Source: Cololabis saira (Eukaryota > Chordata > Actinopteri > Beloniformes > Belonidae). From it: a stretch of 64,000 bases of DNA. The notes beneath the pieces are model-generated. The model did not search any database, had not been told where the DNA came from, and saw only the letters and a list, made by a program, of their open reading frames with translations. Position numbers and translations under genes: made by a program. The stretch is taken from the NCBI RefSeq assembly GCF_033807715.1, contig NC_084599.1:9419625-9483624 (forward strand). The letters are read 5' to 3'. Positions 37,147-49,200 of this stretch are shown piece by piece. Numbering within the stretch: position 1 is the stretch's first letter; each line of letters begins with the position of its first letter.

Positions 37147-38684
37147 CAGGACTGTCTCAGAAAATTAGAATATTGAGATAAAGTCCTTTATTTTCTGTAA
37201 TGCAAAAATGTCATACATTCTGGATTCATTACAAATCAACTGAAAAATTGCAAGCCTTTTTATTATTTTAATATTGCTGACCATGGCTTACAGCTTAAAA
37301 GGAACCCTGGCTATTAAGACATGTAGGTCTTAAAAGATAAATGTTGGTATCAATTATAACAATATGATATAAAAAACCTTGTTGATGTCTTCGTTTTTAT
37401 AAAATTTGAAAATATAATTTAACTCGTAGGTCGCCATTGTTGTTTACATTCTGGGTAGTGACGTCAGACGGTGGCTCCTGCTAGCCCCCGTACACTGTTT
37501 TGACACCCAGAAACAGATGAAAACACAGCTAAACAGGTGACGGTGCACCAGAAACACAGATCAAAACACAGCCAAACATTAAGGTGACGGCGCACCTACA
37601 AAAAAGTAAAAAAAAAAAAAAAAAAAAGTACAGCACCATAAAGCATGAACTATAAAAACACCATAAAACTCAGATAGACTAACAGACCACACGTTTCAAC
37701 TAGCAGATAGCCGATGCTACAATAAAAACCCCAGCCAGATCTGGCGTCATTAAATTAAATAAAGATGTTCTTGCCTATTTGACGCGAAGTCTGCGCCTCC
37801 CGTTTCATCAAACTCCCGGGCCAGTCCGCTAAGCCTCTGGTCTGTCATCAAACGGTGGACCCAGCACCGAGGCCGGTTTTAGGGGGGGAGAGGGGTGGGC
37901 TATGCCCACCCAAACGTGCATATTGCCCACCGGCGTCTCGGCGGCCAGAGCGGAGAGCGGATGGCGGTGCGCTGCAGGCTCATAGAGCCACGGCTACGCC
38001 GTCTACGGCTACGTCTACGGCTGCGTAGACGGCGTACCCTACGCCGTCTACGCAGGAGCCTACGCCGTTGACGCCGTAGGCTAATGCACTGGTAAGATGC
38101 GCACGACATTGATCATTTTTGCAGATCTCCCGTGCATCACAGAACTTTGATCCAGTTTGCCTGAACCGAGACGTCTTATGGGCTCCCTCGTCAGCCTCCA
38201 CGACCGGGAGATGCTGCTCATCTATGTTTTAGATACCTGTCCCAGTTAAACTAACGCGGCTTATCGTAGACCGCTCTACGTCATCGCCCCCAGAATGCAT
38301 TGCGCAGGTAAAACATGGCGCCTCCCGCAGGTCAAAATATGTGATAAACATTGTAGATTTTTAAAGCAATTAGATTATTTTATGTGTTTCTAACAACATA
38401 TTTTAGTATAAGAGAACAATTGTGGCTAATTAGGGACTACAAGTCTTAATAACCAGGGTTCCTTTTAAGAAAACTCAAATATCCTATCTAAAAAAATTTG
38501 AATATTCTGGGAATCTTAATCTTAAACTGTAAGCCATAATCAGCAATATTAAAATAATAAAAGGCTTGCAATATTTCAGTTGATTTGTAATGAATCCAGA
38601 ATGTATGACATTTTTGTTTTTTTAATTGCATTACAGAAAATAAAGAACTTTATCACAATATTCAAATTTTCTGAAACAGTCCTG
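37147..38684. mobile_element. Palindromic TA-target MITE, copy 4, split by a TTAA element
   Basis: The left arm (CAGGACTGTCTCAGAAAATT onward) occupies 37147-37298 and the right arm 38469-38684, with TA on both sides. The arms join exactly as in the uninterrupted copies (gcttaagaaaactc) once the 37299-38464 insert and one TTAA are removed. The interruption is therefore a later transposition. Confidence 0.9.
37299..38464. mobile_element. TTAA-target DNA transposon (1166 bp) nested in the palindromic MITE
   Basis: Flanked by TTAA (37295-37298, 38465-38468), with inverted ends AAGGAACCCTGG(c/t)TATTAAGAC that continue for over 20 bp. It contains a poly(A) run (37608-37627) and a CpG-rich palindromic block near 37990-38085 made of tacgccgtctacg-type units; the small ORFs there have no meaning. 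TTAA targeting allows piggyBac or Kolobok assignment, but the AAGGAACCC end fits neither perfectly. It encodes no transposase. Confidence 0.82.
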
Positions 38685-38686
38685 TA

Positions 38687-39539
38687 TATGTATTTATGTA
38701 TGTTAAAAAATGTTAAAACTATTTAATGTTGAGCAGCTGTGAAACCACAAACGTTGCGTTTCCTTCCTCACAGGTCCACAGCTGGAAGTCAGAGGGGGGA
38801 GCGTGGCTGTACATCTTTATTAAAAAAGTACACAAGAGCAGCTTAGAGGTTTGTGTTCCCTGGATACACCACATCTATTTATTATCATTCCTCCGCCGTG
38901 ACCCTACCTTTTTATTTTAGCATGCTGAGTCATCTTCTGCTCATCTCTGAAACCCACATAAGACCTCTGGTTTACATTACCATACAGCTCAGATGGGAGG
39001 ACGCTTGAACTGGAAGTGTGTGTTAAGAGGTGGCATGATATCGGTGCGTGCTTAAATAAGAGTTGATGTAGGCTACTGTAAAAGTAAACGAGCGCTGTCT
39101 GGGGTCCGTTATATATCTGTTCCAGGTCAGAGAAGATCCCCCCCCCCCCCCACCCCGTTAATGACCACAACCACCATCACCAGACCTGTTAAGTAAGTTG
39201 CGGCTCAGTAGCATGTTTCACGGCTGAATTAGCAGCTGGTGTTCAGAGTTTCTGCATGCCCACGGGCCTTCGTGAGAAGATTGACACGACAGAAATCAGT
39301 TATTAAAGAGCGCTCCAGAATCTGGTTGGAAATGTCCGAGCAGGGGCATGCGGGGGAGGGTACGGGGGAACTTTTCAGGATATGGGCGAGCTGTGTGTCC
39401 GTGTGTGTGTTGGGTGGGGTTGAAGGGTTTGCAGGGGTCAACTGTAGTTGCTTGATATCTATATCCTAGCAACAGAGAGCGACTGATATCGTGTACGACC
39501 CTGGCAGGGGATTGGTCAGAGAGCCGGCCCAAGCCCCTC
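38687..39539. other. Upstream flank of tp63
   Basis: Unique DNA between the last MITE and the TA promoter region. Contains the poly(C) tract. Possible proximal regulatory sequence, not demonstrated. Confidence 0.5.
39138..39151 (+). repeat. Poly(C) tract
   Basis: A run of about 14 cytosines about 620 bp before the TAp63 start codon. A likely sequencing-error hotspot. Confidence 0.85.
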
Positions 39540-39764
39540 CTGTTTGTAGGGGTCGCCTAAGAAAAAATACCTAAATTCAAAACATCTCTCAACCTCTATT
39601 CACTCTGCACTGTACCCTCTGGCACTTTAACCCAGGCCTGTTTGTTTATTCATCCGGATATATGTACAGATATTTCTTTTTCTTTAACCGTATTTAGTTT
39701 TGCAGCTCAAGCACGTTTATTGATGACACAGCGATCGTCTTGAAGTGAAGTTTGGCATGACAAC
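39540..39764 (+). promoter_or_regulatory. Region containing the probable TAp63 5' UTR/promoter
   Basis: This is the sequence immediately upstream of the TA start codon. It is unique, repeat-free and moderately AT-rich. TATA-like words (gatatatg near 39658) occur, but no single element fixes the transcription start. No upstream splice acceptor convincingly marks the ATG exon as internal. The assignment is by position only. Confidence 0.35.
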
Positions 39765-39817
39765 ATGAATTCACCTTACGCAGCTGTGCAGTATTACCCA
39801 GAGTTCCCCTTTCATCG
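39765..39817 (+). CDS. tp63: TAp63 coding exon 1 (MNSPYAAVQYYPEFPFH)
   Basis: An ATG in acceptable context (acaacATGa) opens 17 codons plus two bases and ends at a strong donor, CG|GTAAGT. The two leftover bases join A from the next exon to give Arg, the phase needed to read into 44515. The peptide resembles the short N-terminus of mammalian TAp63 (Met-Asn, then Leu/Val-Gln-Tyr, then Pro and aromatic residues) and has a similar length (mammals about 20 residues). The ORF is short and weakly conserved, so the call depends on splice phase and position. A further 5' untranslated exon is possible but not visible. Confidence 0.85.
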
Positions 39818-40745
39818 GTAAGTACTTGGAAAGTCTTTTTTTTTAATTTATTTTACAAACATTGTTTTCCTTCATATGAGAATGATTTTTTTCCCCGTCT
39901 TTATTTTCTAAAGCAAACTCAGTTTGCGTAGATTTAACATAAACTATGAATCTTCAACATTTAAAAGTACCCTTACATCCAGTCAAATTGGGAATGTCCC
40001 AGCTTTTATTTGAGTCTTTGCAGTCACGCTGAGATTGTCTGAGCGTCCAAAACGACCCGGGAACAGTCGCATCTGCCTGGATCCTCAGCTGCCGCTTGAT
40101 CTGGATATATAAATATATGAGCGGCATACTTATGGCAACAATGCAGGTGCAGGAGGGTAGTGGGGATGATTATAGGACATTTGAGGGTCTTCTAATGATT
40201 AGAATAGTGTTTGGGTAATAGGAATGTGTTTCTAGATCACAGCAAACAAGATGTCATGTGAGGTGCAGATCATTTAGCCGCTGCTCTAAGCTGTAACTGT
40301 TTTTTTGGACCTTTAAATACCCTGTAAAGGTTTACCGAGGCTTTGGTGGTAATGTGTGTGAAACCACTGGGCTGCTTAATTGTCACTGACTGAGATTGTG
40401 AATTTAGTTTTGCATATTTGCATAATTTTAAACATTGAAAGAACAGAGACAAAAGAAAAAGGCAGAATAAATAGACTTAAAGAAATCCCTCATGAAAAAG
40501 AGAAAAATACAAGTTAAAAGATGGAAGAAAAAGAGATTGAAAATTAAAAATCTGACAATATGATAATCATATTTGTTTAGTTTTTTTTCAAATCTTGCAC
40601 TATAGTGGTTACATTATGTTTAAAGGGTAGACAAAATAAGCTTTGGCTTCATGCAAAAACTTTGTATCGACTACTAACTTCTACAAAGTGACCAAATAAA
40701 CATATCAAATCAAAATCAAAATCATATGAGCAATTAAACAGTAAA

Positions 40746-40840
<95 letters not shown>
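40746..40840 (+). repeat. (TCTA)n tetranucleotide repeat, about 24 units
   Basis: A pure ATCT/TCTA array in tp63 TA intron 1. Its purity suggests active length variation. Confidence 0.97.
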
Positions 40841-41578
40841 AGGGAACTTTCTTGTCCCACAAATTCACTACTCTCACATGTTTTAGCTACATTCCAAGTG
40901 TTTCACTTCTATAAAAGCAAGAGAGAGGAGGAGGAGGAGAAACTTTGGGCCTTTCTATTGTTTTGAAGTCATGTCCTTCTTCCAGGGCTGACAGATGAGG
41001 GAGAGAGGGTCTCTGGCCTTTGAAAAGTGATTAATAATGACACTGGAGAAGGGCCCCCGATCGGCCGGGCTGTTTGTTTTGATTGCATTTTCATCGGTCG
41101 GTGTGCCCAACCTGCCAGCAGACAATAGGCGTCCCTGTTTAGTGCTGACCTCTGGCCCTGTCTCGTCTGGAGGCTCTGCGTTGTGTTTAAGTGGATGCTG
41201 AACAGCCTCCGCCTCAGGCTACCTGCAAAACGCTGCGTAACAAGACACCCCGAAGGAGACAAACAGCGGCCAGAGAAGGGACAAATCCGCTCAGCCGAGT
41301 GTCACAGAAAAACAAACCTGCTACGGGAAAAAGTAAAGAGGGAAGCATTGGTCGAATTTTTTATGAAATTGTTTTCAAAGATGAATCTTGCTGAACGTTA
41401 AACACAAATTTGAGAGTCAAATGACAAATATGAATCGTTTGAAATGTCATCATTGACATTTTAGAGGGGCTTGCAAACCAAACCTGATGTAAAACTCCGG
41501 TGATTATTTTCGGGGCACTATTGTTGACAGACAGTTGATGTGAGGAAAGGCTCAAAAGTCTTTTAGACCAGTGGTTCC

Positions 41579-42125
41579 CAACCTTTTTTCCTTGTTCCCC
41601 CCTACTTGTGTCTAAGACCAGCCAGGCCCCCCGACCTGTACGTACTAGCACCAAAATAGTCTTTAATTGAAAAAATGAACATTCATTATGTTTTTTTTTA
41701 TACATTTCTCTTTGGTTTACTCTGTATACGTATGACTTTGTTTTTCTCCAATGTCACCAATGTATAAAATACGCACAAAAGGACATAAAAGGACATAAAA
41801 ATATTTCTGAAAAATGTCTCTTTTAATATGAGACCAACATTTTTTAACATTTTTCCTTTAACAACCTGTTGGAGTAGATTAAATGTTGAGTAATGATATA
41901 ATGATAAGGAATGAAATAATTTCCTGTGTTTGTCACCAGTGTATAAAAAACAAAAAATATTCAAGACATTCATAAATTATTCCTAACAATGTCTTATGAA
42001 GGACTCATTTGCAAATATCATTTTTACAACTGCATAATTTCAAAGCAGACAAAGTTTTGCGCCCCCCCCCAGAGATCTCTGGCGCCCCCCCAGGGGGGGC
42101 CCGGACCCCAGGTTGGGAGACACTG
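41579..42125. mobile_element. hAT-type element (547 bp) in tp63 intron 1
   Basis: Ends CAGTGGTTCCCAACCTTTTT and CCCAGGTTGGGAGACACTG are inverted matches. The flanks TTTTAGAC and TTTTATAA share six of eight bases, an old 8-bp duplication. The right part has C8-10 runs around gagatctctggcg. The body is AT-rich and non-coding. Confidence 0.83.
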
Positions 42126-43264
42126 TTTTATAAAACCTCATAAAATGTCAGTTCTTCTGTCTGAGAGTTAAAGCCAACATCAAATGGAGCTGAAGTGAGA
42201 CAGATAGTAGATGGAAATGGAAAGACCACTCCTTAACTTTCTATCCTCACTTAAATCCATTATCTGCCTCCCAACTGTTTACTTTAAGTCATTCATTTAT
42301 TGTCTCAAGTTATTTAGTGTCTCCACTGCAGACACTAATGGTAAACTAAGACCTGTTTTGATTTATATTGTGTTTCTACATCACATTCAGTTCTTCTTGT
42401 CTGCTATATTCAGTTCAGAGCTAATGTAACTAAATAGACAATAAAGCCTGTATTTCATTTGAAATATAAAAATACAAAAAAATGCCCACGATCTTCAAAT
42501 GCAACTTACAAGGGCCAATAATACAAACCTGAAACGTGTTGTGAGTGAGCTGCCTTAAGTACAGGTGTGAACACTCCCAGGATGCATTAGAGCACTTAGG
42601 TCCGTTCACCTAGACCACATTCAGCGCTGGTCTAAGAACGGGCCACATTCTTCTAGCCCTGTAAACACAGCGAGTCCTGGGCCACGTCGAAAAGGAAAAG
42701 GTCGTCTACATAACCGACTGCACCTTCTGTGTAGTAAAAAGGATATGCAACAACAGACACAAATTATGGGTTAGAAAGGGGGGGCGGCATGTGCTTGATG
42801 GTGTTTGCAGGTAGAAATCATCATCTGTTTATCTGCATTTAATATAGGGGAGTGAGGTTTGATCTCGTGCTGCTATTGGAGATGCAGGTGGAGACACATG
42901 TTAATGCCAGGTGTGGGCAGAGCAGCTCAGAGCGATTAATACCAGCTGTAAACAAGGCCCTAATCACAGAAATATCCTCACAGCAGCAAAGGTAACGTCA
43001 CAATCCTATCATCTCCAAGATTATGTGATGAAATATAAACAGGTGGGGCCATAAACACGGCTATGGCTGAACCCAACACACTCACAATAACCAGTCCAGT
43101 AGACAGACTGTTGTATTTGCTAGCGGAGGTGATTTCCATTTTCAATGTAACACCAGCTTTTAGTATTATGTATGACACAAAAACATCTTATTAAGCTGTT
43201 GGTTTAATTGAACGTACCATGTTTTGCTATCTGTAGTTACTGCTGTATTATCTAATGTGATTGC

Positions 43265-43334
43265 CAGTGATTTAATACCATTGATTTAATACCAGTGATT
43301 TAATACCAGTGATTTGATACCAGTGATTTAATAC
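43265..43334 (+). repeat. 14-bp tandem repeat, five units
   Basis: The unit cagtgatttaatac is repeated five times head to tail, with one-base variants in units 2 (catt) and 4 (ttgatac), followed by a partial sixth. It lies in intron 1. There are no spacers, so it is not CRISPR-like. Confidence 0.92.
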
Positions 43335-44514
43335 CAGTGATGGGCTGTGAGCGTGAACCAGTTCTAACTGCATTTATTGTATATTTCACGAAATTGAAAA
43401 GTAAAAACTTTATTTTTTTTGCACATTCGAGGGAAAAGGTAAATAAATATATCAAAAATGTTTCAGCTTATTATAACTTTTAAAGTATAAGCTAAATACA
43501 CCAAATTGTTTGACAAATTTAAAACATTAAAAAATGAAAACAGAATGAATCTGTTGCTCTTCTTTTTTTTTTTCTTTTTTTTTTGTACATGTAAAAAAAA
43601 AAAGAAACAACACTGCATGAGAAGTTTAAGAAAACAACAACAAAACAAAGAATTTCATCCTTTAAAACTTGCTATCTTGATTTACATGTGCCAAAAAATT
43701 GAAAATCACTGATGAATTATCAGTTTCATCAGTGGCCTAATTTTGCATAAAGGAGTATGTTTACTAACCTATTTAGCTCAAATGAAACATTTGGTTGATC
43801 TAACCTTTATCATCCCACCCATGAGTTTTCACGGGTATTGCAAAATAAACCGATGTTTCCTCAAACCCGGCAGCCCCTCCTGTGCGTCTCCTGCATAAGT
43901 AGAATTATTTGGTTTATTAGATATGCCTGTGTTTGTAAGTCAGGTATTAATATCATTCATCACACAGTGTAGGGGAATTCCAAAACTGAAAATAGTGCCA
44001 GCCTCAGATTATGGCTGCCCCATCAACCACCTCCAGTACCCAGCGCGACCAGCTGTACACATACCAGAGGTTGTGGCGGAGCTATCATATAGACGGTGGG
44101 GGGAATTCCGCCTGTCTCAGACTACAGCATGCGCCACTTCAGCAGGAACAATGGCAGGCTGAGCGTCGGAGCAGGTGTAAAGTTTCAAGGGAGCAGGTCA
44201 AAGTGCCTCTGTCTGAATGGTGCATAATCACCATTATGTGTAGTACAAATATTCAGTATTATGCAGGCTGACTTCTTCACAATGGAAGTTCTCGACATGA
44301 ATGGCTGCCAGCAGGACTCCTCCTCCTCTCTTTCACTGGCTGGGTGGCCACATCTCAATTGTGCACATCAACTTTTATGTTCTGTTTGCTAACAATACAC
44401 ATTTTCAAACTGTCGTTATGATTTTAGTTTTTTTTTTTTAAATGCCTTTTTTTTTTGAAGTGGTGATTATCTATAATTAAGTCATCACAGTGGATTATTC
44501 ACTCTTGTTTGCAG

Positions 44515-44649
44515 AATCAGGGACCCGGCATCCCGCTTGTCCTGGAGAGAGAACCCATTCCTCACTGGCATGAGCCAGAGTCAGTCATCGCAGACCACTG
44601 ACTTCTTCAGCCAAGATGTAGTCAATCAGTTGTTTGATATGCTGGACCA
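44515..44649 (+). CDS. tp63: TAp63 coding exon 2, transactivation-domain core
   Basis: The exon is 135 bp, between acceptor tttgcag|A and donor CA|GTAAGT, phase 2 on both sides. It encodes Arg followed by IRDPASRLSWRENPF..., then MSQSQSSQTTDFFSQDV, then VNQLFDMLD. The order LSW, MSQS, F-S-x-(E/D)-V, acidic-hydrophobic helix, Gln matches mammalian TAp63 exon 3, whose helix is the p300/MDM2-type binding segment. In p53-family members this helix carries a Phe, a Trp three or four residues later, and a Leu. Here the aligned positions read Val, Phe and Leu, so the two aromatic anchors are changed. Identity to the mammalian exon is only moderate, but exon length, phase and neighbours leave little doubt. 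Confidence 0.9.
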
Positions 44650-44736
44650 GTAAGTGAATTCTACACAATGAAGCAAGCGTTGTCATTTAAAAAGTGCATA
44701 TTAGCCGTGTTTTAAACGTCACCTTGTTCGTTTCAG

Positions 44737-44866
44737 ATCTGCCATTCATTCAGTCCAGCCCATCGAGCTGAACTTCACAGACAGTCCGACTGACGGCTCT
44801 GCAGGAAACACCATTCAGATCAGTATGGACTGCATAACCATGCGTGAGCCTGAGGAGGTAGCTTCA
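44737..44866 (+). CDS. tp63: TAp63 coding exon 3 (SVQPIELNFTD...ISMDCITM)
   Basis: The exon is 130 bp. It starts after ttcgtttcag, completes a Gln codon with the previous exon, and encodes SAIHSVQPIELNFTD, then a Ser/Asp/Gly-rich linker, then IQISMDCITMREPEEVAS. Mammalian TAp63 has SVQPIDLNF and ISMDCI in the same places, so the homology is strong. The end is set at TCA|GTGAGT, a good donor that leaves phase 0 as required by the shared exon. A weaker GAG|GTAGCT nine bases upstream is also in phase and would drop Val-Ala-Ser. The intron before it is only 87 bp. Confidence 0.94.
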
Positions 44867-44902
44867 GTGAGTATGTAGGTTTTATAAGAAAACACCAGTT
44901 TC

Positions 44903-45415
44903 CAAGGGCGTATGTTTGGTCTCAACATTGGTAGGGACGATATAACAGCATAACCTGCATGTACTTTTTGCTGGGGATGGTACATTAATAAGACCAAACA
45001 GATTGGGTGAACGGGGGTCAGGGCTACATTTGTCACGAATATAAACCTAATTAATTGATAGGCTAAATGATCAATGCAAAATAAATCTGTATTGACTTAT
45101 ACTAATTTCCATGTGTATTGGTTCACCTGATACACGGTTTGATTCAAACCTTTGTTTTCAAAAACTACTTAAGAAACATTTTGAAAACTTCCAGAATATT
45201 TCAGGATTTTATTAGCAATTTAAATTGCAATATTTGATCATAACTTAAATTATATTAACATACACAATAAATGTATTAAGTGTACTTATTAATAATATCT
45301 GAACTCATTATATAATGCAAATAAGGTTGCTTAAAAGTTGGTGGGGACAATTTGAGCCTCCTGAAAAGTTGGTAGTGTTATGTCCCTACCGTCCCTATGC
45401 AAACCTACGCCCTTG
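44903..45415. mobile_element. hAT-type element (513 bp) just inside tp63 intron 3
   Basis: Ends CAAGGGCGTATGTTTG and CAAACCTACGCCCTTG are inverted repeats, and exact 8-bp duplications CCAGTTTC lie at 44895-44902 and 45416-45423. It starts 36 bp after the last TA-specific coding base. The subterminal words ttggtagggacgat and gtagtgttatgtccctacc also pair. Non-coding. Confidence 0.93.
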
Positions 45416-46019
45416 CCAGTTTCTTTACATCATTATCAAAATTCCCAGCATGACACAGGCCACATTTTTTGGTGCTGCATCTCTAGCACCCAGAACAGCA
45501 CAGATTATGTAAATGTTTTACCAATACGAAGGATTTTAAGGGTAATAATTCCTTGTCAGCTAAACTTCAGACAAAACAGTTAATACCATGAGGTGAGTCA
45601 GTAGGCTTTTATTTCTCTCAGATTGTGTGTTTGAGGATGTTTTGTCAAGAGTTATTACATAGGTATGTCTGCTAGTCAACAGTATGGTTGCCAATGGAGT
45701 CATTGGATGTTGTAGCTGTTGAAAGAAACAACCTCATTGATCTGTACGGCAGCAAACTTGAAGAGTCTTGAACTCAAGACAGTCTTTGTCTAATCATGTA
45801 TTACTTTATTCAGTTCATTAAAAAAAAATGTGCTCTATTTTTATCTTTTAAATTTAGCAATTATCATTATGTGATTGAATGATGGAACGCAACTCTTAGG
45901 ACGTCTTCTGGGCTCCAGTGCAACAGAATGATGTGAAGCCCCAGGCTTTTTCCTCACCAGCATCTAATCCAAAACATAAATAAAAGACCGCTTTCACGCT
46001 ACTGAATGTTAAGCCAGAT

Positions 46020-46229
46020 TTGCCCGACACCCAGTCAGACTGGTCTGAGGCTTATTGGCGTGCGGTCGCTTCTCAGTTTGAAAGAGTCATCAAATGGAAA
46101 CGTGAAGGGAACCAGAACTATTCGTACCCCAATGAGCTGATCAGGGCTGATGTGGGGTGTAAGGTCCTGGTCAAGGACACTTTGGGGCCGCGGATCGATC
46201 TGCCAACTTTCCAAACCAACTCAACCCAC
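46020..46229 (+). other. Unassigned 70-codon ORF in tp63 intron 3
   Basis: It reads MPDTQSDWSEAYWRAVASQF... and ends at a stop. Its composition looks more protein-like than its surroundings (Trp, charged residues, no low-complexity), but I recognise no family and see no splice sites tying it to tp63. It could be a relic of a mobile-element or processed gene, or chance. Confidence 0.2.
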
Positions 46230-49200
46230 TGAGCTGGATAGGGGATGGTCTTTGTTTGAATGGGAACAGATGTTTTTATTCATCTTCAACTCTCTCTGTT
46301 GCAGAGGCAAATTCGTGTCGTCTGCATGTGTTGTGTGTTGTGAACAGATCATTGCACCATCAGCGTACACATACTCCCTCAGACCAGTTTTACATATCTA
46401 ACTCCTGTTTTTATGCCGGATTAAGATTCATTTCCCATGTCTATTCAGTAGGGTGGAAACCAGTTGGGTGACAGATAGTTTGTGTCAGAGTTTGTGTCAG
46501 ATATTGTAGTGTGGGACGTCCTCTTGCTAATTAATCAGTCATGTGGTGTGAACACCACAATGACTTCAAGACTCCTGATTAAAACACAGTGAGTCATGAA
46601 GTCTGAGCAACACAGCAATCTGCTGAAGCTTAAGGCTGTGCAGTCTGGGAGCCGCCTAAGGCGACGATCCAGCGCTCCAGCCAGTCACAGAGCTGGTCCA
46701 ATGAAACGGTGATGGATGGGGGGGGGGGCATCCCATGTGTAATAAGATTTGAATATATGAAAATAAATGCCAAATAGTGGGTGTGTTTGATGTGGAGTGG
46801 GGGTGGGGTGTTATTATAAGTATGTTTTTTAGTGAAGGTAACTGGAAGACGGCATAAATTTAAGGGGAAAAATGTAAACACACTCTGCTGGTCCGTCTTA
46901 AATCCACTGGTTATTTTCATCGGGAGCAAAAAAAAGTTGCTTGTTTTAGAAACTGAAGAACATATGAATAGATATCAAGATGGTGAAGTGATTATTGGAT
47001 TTCTGCCATGCAGCCAGTCACCTGGTGCCAGAAAGAAATACCAGCCCAGTCCCACAAGACAGACGCTACTTTCCTCCCAAACAAGACAAGTGCGATAGCT
47101 GGTCAGCAGCAGTCCCGACAGTAGTTCTGCAGGGAATCGTACTCCACTGTCAGCGTGGTCCAAGTGTCCTAAGGAGAGAATCCTGAGCTGTTTGGCCTGC
47201 ACCACTTGTTTTGAGAGCAGTTCCTTAATAAGAGTGTTGATAGTAAGAATGGGCATTAAATAGTCACATACTTCTAATTTTGGAGAAATATGAATTAAAG
47301 CATCGATAGTGAGCATTTGTTTTTATGACATCTTAAAAAAAGAGCCTTCTTCATAACAACAAAGTGCAACAGTGGTCGTTTTAAGTTATCCAAAGGATTT
47401 TAAATCAATCTGCTAAAATGTAAATCATCAAGATTTAGACATGTGTGTGGTATTAGAGGAAAAATGTGTCTGATCTTCCTTGTATGTGAGCTGCAGAGGG
47501 GGGACATGTAAGCGTGAGTTATGCTGCTGGGAGATGAGGAGGTGCAGGCTCCCCTCCCCGTGCTGGAATGCTGTTGTCCAGCCAGGGAGGTAAAAAATAG
47601 CAAATAAAAATTTCGTTTTAGTAGCTAAGTAATGTTACCCTGTGCACCCCCCCAGGGGGGCCGTGCTCTCTTGAACCGGTGATTAATGGCCCTACCCCCA
47701 CCACCCACTTTTCACCGCACCAAAGAGGGGCGTGGTTCCATGATTGGCACGTCAGCAACTCAGGCAGAGATCCACGCGGTGCAGAGAACTCCCCGCGATG
47801 GCGTGCTACCAGCCACCAAGCCCCTGTTTTTATTGCCAAGTCAAAAGTGAATTTTGACGCAAGGCTGAGTGTGTTGCACCAAGTTCTGGACATTTTTAAG
47901 GTGTGCCTCTTTTTATTTTGAATTATTATGATTCCACACACCCAGGAGCACTTATTTGTGTAGGTTTATGTTTAAATTATTGTAATTTTTCCCTGCATAG
48001 CTGCAGGGGAAGCGTTTAAGCGCAGCACCTTCCTCTCCTGAAGAAGTTCCAGCTCTCATCTATCAGTGTGTGTCCTCTCCAGGTAAAGGTGGGGGTTGCA
48101 AGAGGAGGGAAGTAGAGAAGAGAAGGAAGAGTGTAGAATAACACGAAGGAATGTGGCTGCAGAAACGTGGAGTTACCCCAAGCAGCTGATTTTACAGCGA
48201 GATAAAGCTGTGATCAGCTGTGCGTGGAAGCTGCAGTTGTTAAGCTGACGGAGCGAGGTACTCCGCAGTCAAAGGTTAGGGCTTAAACTTCACTGTGGAG
48301 CAACTGGAGCGGCTCACATCTTCTCCGAGATCTAATTATATGTTTGTGTGGGGTTTCATACTTCATCACCACACCTCTGGATGTGACTGACTTCTCCCTC
48401 ACCCAGTTTTGTGCACATGAGCAGTTTTCTGTGCTGTTTAGCGAACTGAGAAGAACTAAAATCCCGTCTTAATGATGCCCTCTAAGAATAGTCTGCCGAG
48501 CGTGGAGCTGTTTTTTTGCCTCGTCACATCAGTCTTTGTCGTTTTCATCGCCGCCTGTCGTGAATCACCAACTCCAGTTTAACTGGGGGAAAAAAGCATT
48601 TCCATCAGACCTATATCTTGTCTTTTATACATGCATCCATTTTTCCATTTTATTCTCAAATCAACTCAAAGCTAAACCTGCATTACTCATTAACACGTGT
48701 GTTTTTATAGTACAAAGAAAGCTTCTTTTGTGTTTTGTTTTTTGTTAAGTTTTACAACCATAAAATGAGTGCTTGTCATGATCTAGTTGACAGACTGCTG
48801 ATATTTTGCGCTGATGGACATAAATTTTATTGGAACGCTGAGGGAGAGCCTGTCACTTTCCAAACTAACCTGATTCACACCTTTTCCTCATCAATTTATA
48901 GGTGTCAGTGGTTGTCAAATATGTATTCTATTCCTATAAATCACTTGTTTAAATGTCTCATTTTCTGACATCACACATGTATTACTGCTCTTTCCCGTGT
49001 AGAGTTGATGGCAAGGCTTTGCCCTCGGCTCAGCTTTCCAATCTGTACTTGTTACTTGTGTTATTTACCCTCATCTATGCAAATCTGATTGTTCTCATGA
49101 ATTGTCGGCCTGTTTTGAGTTTCTTTGGTTTCAGGAAAGCGCAGCGTGGAGGCTCCCATCAGTACAGCTGACTGATTTCATTAGCTTTTATCACTGGGAT

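Larger units (their letters stand above)
39818..44514 (+). other. tp63 TA intron 1 (no other gene seen)
   Basis: This is intron sequence between a GTAAGT donor and a TTGCAG acceptor. It holds a (TCTA)n microsatellite, a hAT-type MITE at 41579-42125, a 14-bp tandem repeat at 43265-43334, and A/T homopolymers around 43565-43610. The remainder is unique sequence. Short ORFs inside (for example 41183-41401 and 43923-44271) lack recognisable protein similarity and splice support. Confidence 0.85.

Noticed and set aside
37900..38201. Arg-rich ORF resembling a protamine-like protein
   Set aside because: Antisense reading of the tacgccg palindrome block in a transposon.
43265..43334. CRISPR-like array
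   Set aside because: Contiguous 14-bp tandem units without spacers in a vertebrate intron.
44861..44880. Stop codon in TA exon 3 reading frame (GTGAGTATGTAG)
   Set aside because: It lies after the GTGAGT donor, so it is intronic.
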